In this document: one piece after another, positions 63,102 through 64,000 of the stretch
Numbering within the stretch: position 1 is the stretch's first letter
Layout: every line of letters begins with the position of its first letter
Source of the DNA: Algoriphagus sp.
Lineage (GTDB): Bacteria; Bacteroidota; Bacteroidia; Cytophagales; Cyclobacteriaceae
Direction of reading: 5' to 3'
Assembly: GCF_030694375.1 (NCBI RefSeq)
Contig: NZ_JAUXYL010000038.1
Location: forward strand, 525,940-589,939
Length of the DNA: 64,000 bases
Program-made: the position numbers and the translations under genes
The notes under the pieces: generated by a model
What the model saw: the letters and a program-made list of their open reading frames with translations, nothing else
What the model was told of the DNA's origin: nothing
Databases searched by the model: none

Positions 63102-63607
63102 GTGAAATAGTAAACAGAGTATCTGCCAGTCAAATCATTTCCATTAATCTCGAGGAAATTTATCCTCAGGAAGACCGTGTGATTTTTGATTTAAAGCCAT
63201 TTTTATGGCAGGAGTTGATTCTGAAAGAGCAGGATTTTAGACAATCCCTGAAGCAGGTAGACTGGGAAATCTATCGCAATAAGTGGGTGGCGATTCAATG
63301 TTCTGTTGACGCAATAGTTCCGACATGGGCGTTTATGCTGGTCTGTACTTATCTCGATCCAGTCTCTAGAGGGTATTCAGTAGGTGATCTTAGTATACTT
63401 GAAATTATGATATCTGAATCAGTCATTAGAAAATTTGACATTGAATCCTTCAGAGATCGGCCAATAGTTATTAAAGGCTGCAGTAAATTTCCGATTCCAC
63501 TTTTTGCTTATGGAAGGATGATTTCCCTGCTACAACCTGTTGCGAAGTCGCTGATGTTTGGGGAACCCTGCAGCACAGTTCCTTTATTTAAAAAAGGAAA
63601 GTCCTGA
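63098..63607 (+). CDS. DUF2480 family protein
   Basis: The protein has 169 residues with family segments EIVNRVSASQIISINLEEIYPQ, FLWQELILKEQDFRQSLKQVDW, ECS-type CSVDAIVPTWAFMLV, VIKGCSKFPIPLFAYGRM and the C-terminal PVAKSLMFGEPCSTVPLFK. This family is characteristic of Bacteroidota and has no known function. The four conserved-looking cysteines could bind a metal. It is coupled to tsaB by ATGA overlap and is the last gene before the rRNA operon. Confidence 0.9.
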   Translation: MSEIVNRVSASQIISINLEEIYPQEDRVIFDLKPFLWQELILKEQDFRQSLKQVDWEIYRNKWVAIQCSVDAIVPTWAFMLVCTYLDPVSRGYSVGDLSILEIMISESVIRKFDIESFRDRPIVIKGCSKFPIPLFAYGRMISLLQPVAKSLMFGEPCSTVPLFKKGKS

Positions 63608-63664
63608 TTTTGAAAGAGAAGAGGCTTTAGGTAAAAAAGATTACAACTTTTGTGTAGCAAAGAC

Positions 63665-63695
63665 TTGTGTAATCAAATTCACTCCTCTATGTTTG
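63665..63695 (+). promoter_or_regulatory. rRNA operon promoter P1
   Basis: TTGT at 63665-63668 (TTG core, c-TTG-t) and the exact -7 box TATGTTTG at 63688-63695 are 19 nt apart. The start-side sequence GCACTCCCATTCGA nearly repeats that at P2. A 7 bp hairpin (TTCGAGG/CCTCGAA, 63704-63722) follows. Confidence 0.65.
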
Positions 63696-63780
63696 CACTC
63701 CCATTCGAGGATATGCCTCGAACAAATTTGAAAAAAAGCGACAAAAGAAATGAAATAATCAATAAAATTTTCATCTCGGA

Positions 63781-63811
63781 TTTGTAAAATCAAAACAAAA
63801 TCCGATCTTTG
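63781..63811 (+). promoter_or_regulatory. rRNA operon promoter P2
   Basis: TTTG at 63781-63784, 19 nt, then GATCTTTG at 63804-63811, one base off the -7 consensus. It is followed by GCACTCGCATTCGA, shared with P1 except one base. It is about 155 nt upstream of the mature 16S start. Confidence 0.7.
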
Positions 63812-63863
63812 CACTCGCATTCGAAACAAGGGTTTCACTAGTCTCGATAAAGATCGGGAGTAA

Positions 63864-63872
63864 GTTCTTTGA
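63864..63872 (+). promoter_or_regulatory. boxA-like antitermination site in the rrn leader
   Basis: GTTCTTTGA resembles the leader element present before 16S genes in Bacteroidota and the boxA of other bacteria. It lies between P2 and 16S. Two small hairpins (63822-63836 and 63842-63860 regions) flank it. Confidence 0.45.
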
Positions 63873-63965
63873 AATGTTGTAAGAGAGAGAAGAAAGCCTG
63901 AGAAAAAGGGCAGGAAGTTGCTGAGAAGCTTTAGGGCGCTCAGTGATTGACAATAATGATAAATT

Positions 63966-64000
<35 letters not shown>

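Overview
This window looks like a chromosomal segment of a Cytophagales bacterium in Bacteroidota, most likely close to Algoriphagus and other Cyclobacteriaceae. The grounds are moderate GC, promoters of the Bacteroidota type (TTTG, about 19 nt, TANNTTTG), few Shine-Dalgarno sites, a DUF2480 gene, a fused alpha/beta 2-oxoacid dehydrogenase E1, paired OmpA proteins with thrombospondin-3 repeats, secreted M16/M28/M61 peptidases and a RAYT element. Assignment is from gene content and motifs only; no search was run. Almost all of the window is housekeeping DNA with tight gene packing.

Layout. 1-6.3 kb: end of a possible acyltransferase, gpsA, two tandem PQQ-type sugar dehydrogenase lipoproteins, fbp and divergent lysC. 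6.4-13.1 kb: Tat-exported Gfo/Idh/MocA oxidoreductase, a translationally coupled LMW-PTP/fructosamine-kinase/GNAT operon (probable protein deglycation), kdtA, rsgA, a PyrR-like phosphoribosyltransferase and panB. 13.2-20 kb: BamB-like propeller protein, an alpha-glucan operon (debranching enzyme, GT4 synthase, GH57) and tRNA-His. 20-29.2 kb: pyrC, DEAD-box helicase, M28 peptidase, gcvP convergent with lipA, and an outer-membrane-type protein. 29.2-36 kb: OsmC, L-serine dehydratase alpha, membrane protein plus Ca2+/Na+ antiporter, upp, two OmpA paralogues. 35.7-45.8 kb: M42 peptidase, hpt-adk-obgE, grpE-dnaJ, a secreted protein of unknown function, a NatAB-type ABC exporter, dps, histidine kinase. 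46-53.8 kb: E1 alpha/beta fusion, repeat-rich spacer, rimO, a RAYT transposase nested in REP hairpins, an outer membrane gene broken by an in-frame stop, a GNAT-like protein and a PfkB kinase. 54-63.6 kb: M16 peptidase pair plus a stand-alone paralogue of the second subunit's extra C-terminal domain, M61 peptidase, rpmH-rnpA, S41 peptidase, tsaB and DUF2480. 63.6-64 kb: tandem rRNA promoters and the first 35 nt of 16S rRNA.

Most noteworthy: (1) the RAYT at 49.99-50.53 kb flanked by eight REP hairpins in alternating orientation, with compensatory changes in their stems; (2) a DnaJ that has lost exactly cysteine motifs 1 and 4 (zinc centre I) and kept motifs 2 and 3 (zinc centre II); (3) the M16 subunit fused to a domain that also occurs alone next door; (4) dispersed intergenic repeats, one type of which places a promoter -7 box in front of both rimO and the PfkB kinase gene; (5) an outer membrane gene interrupted by one in-frame TAA. 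I saw no CRISPR array, prophage, toxin-antitoxin pair or recognisable defence island.
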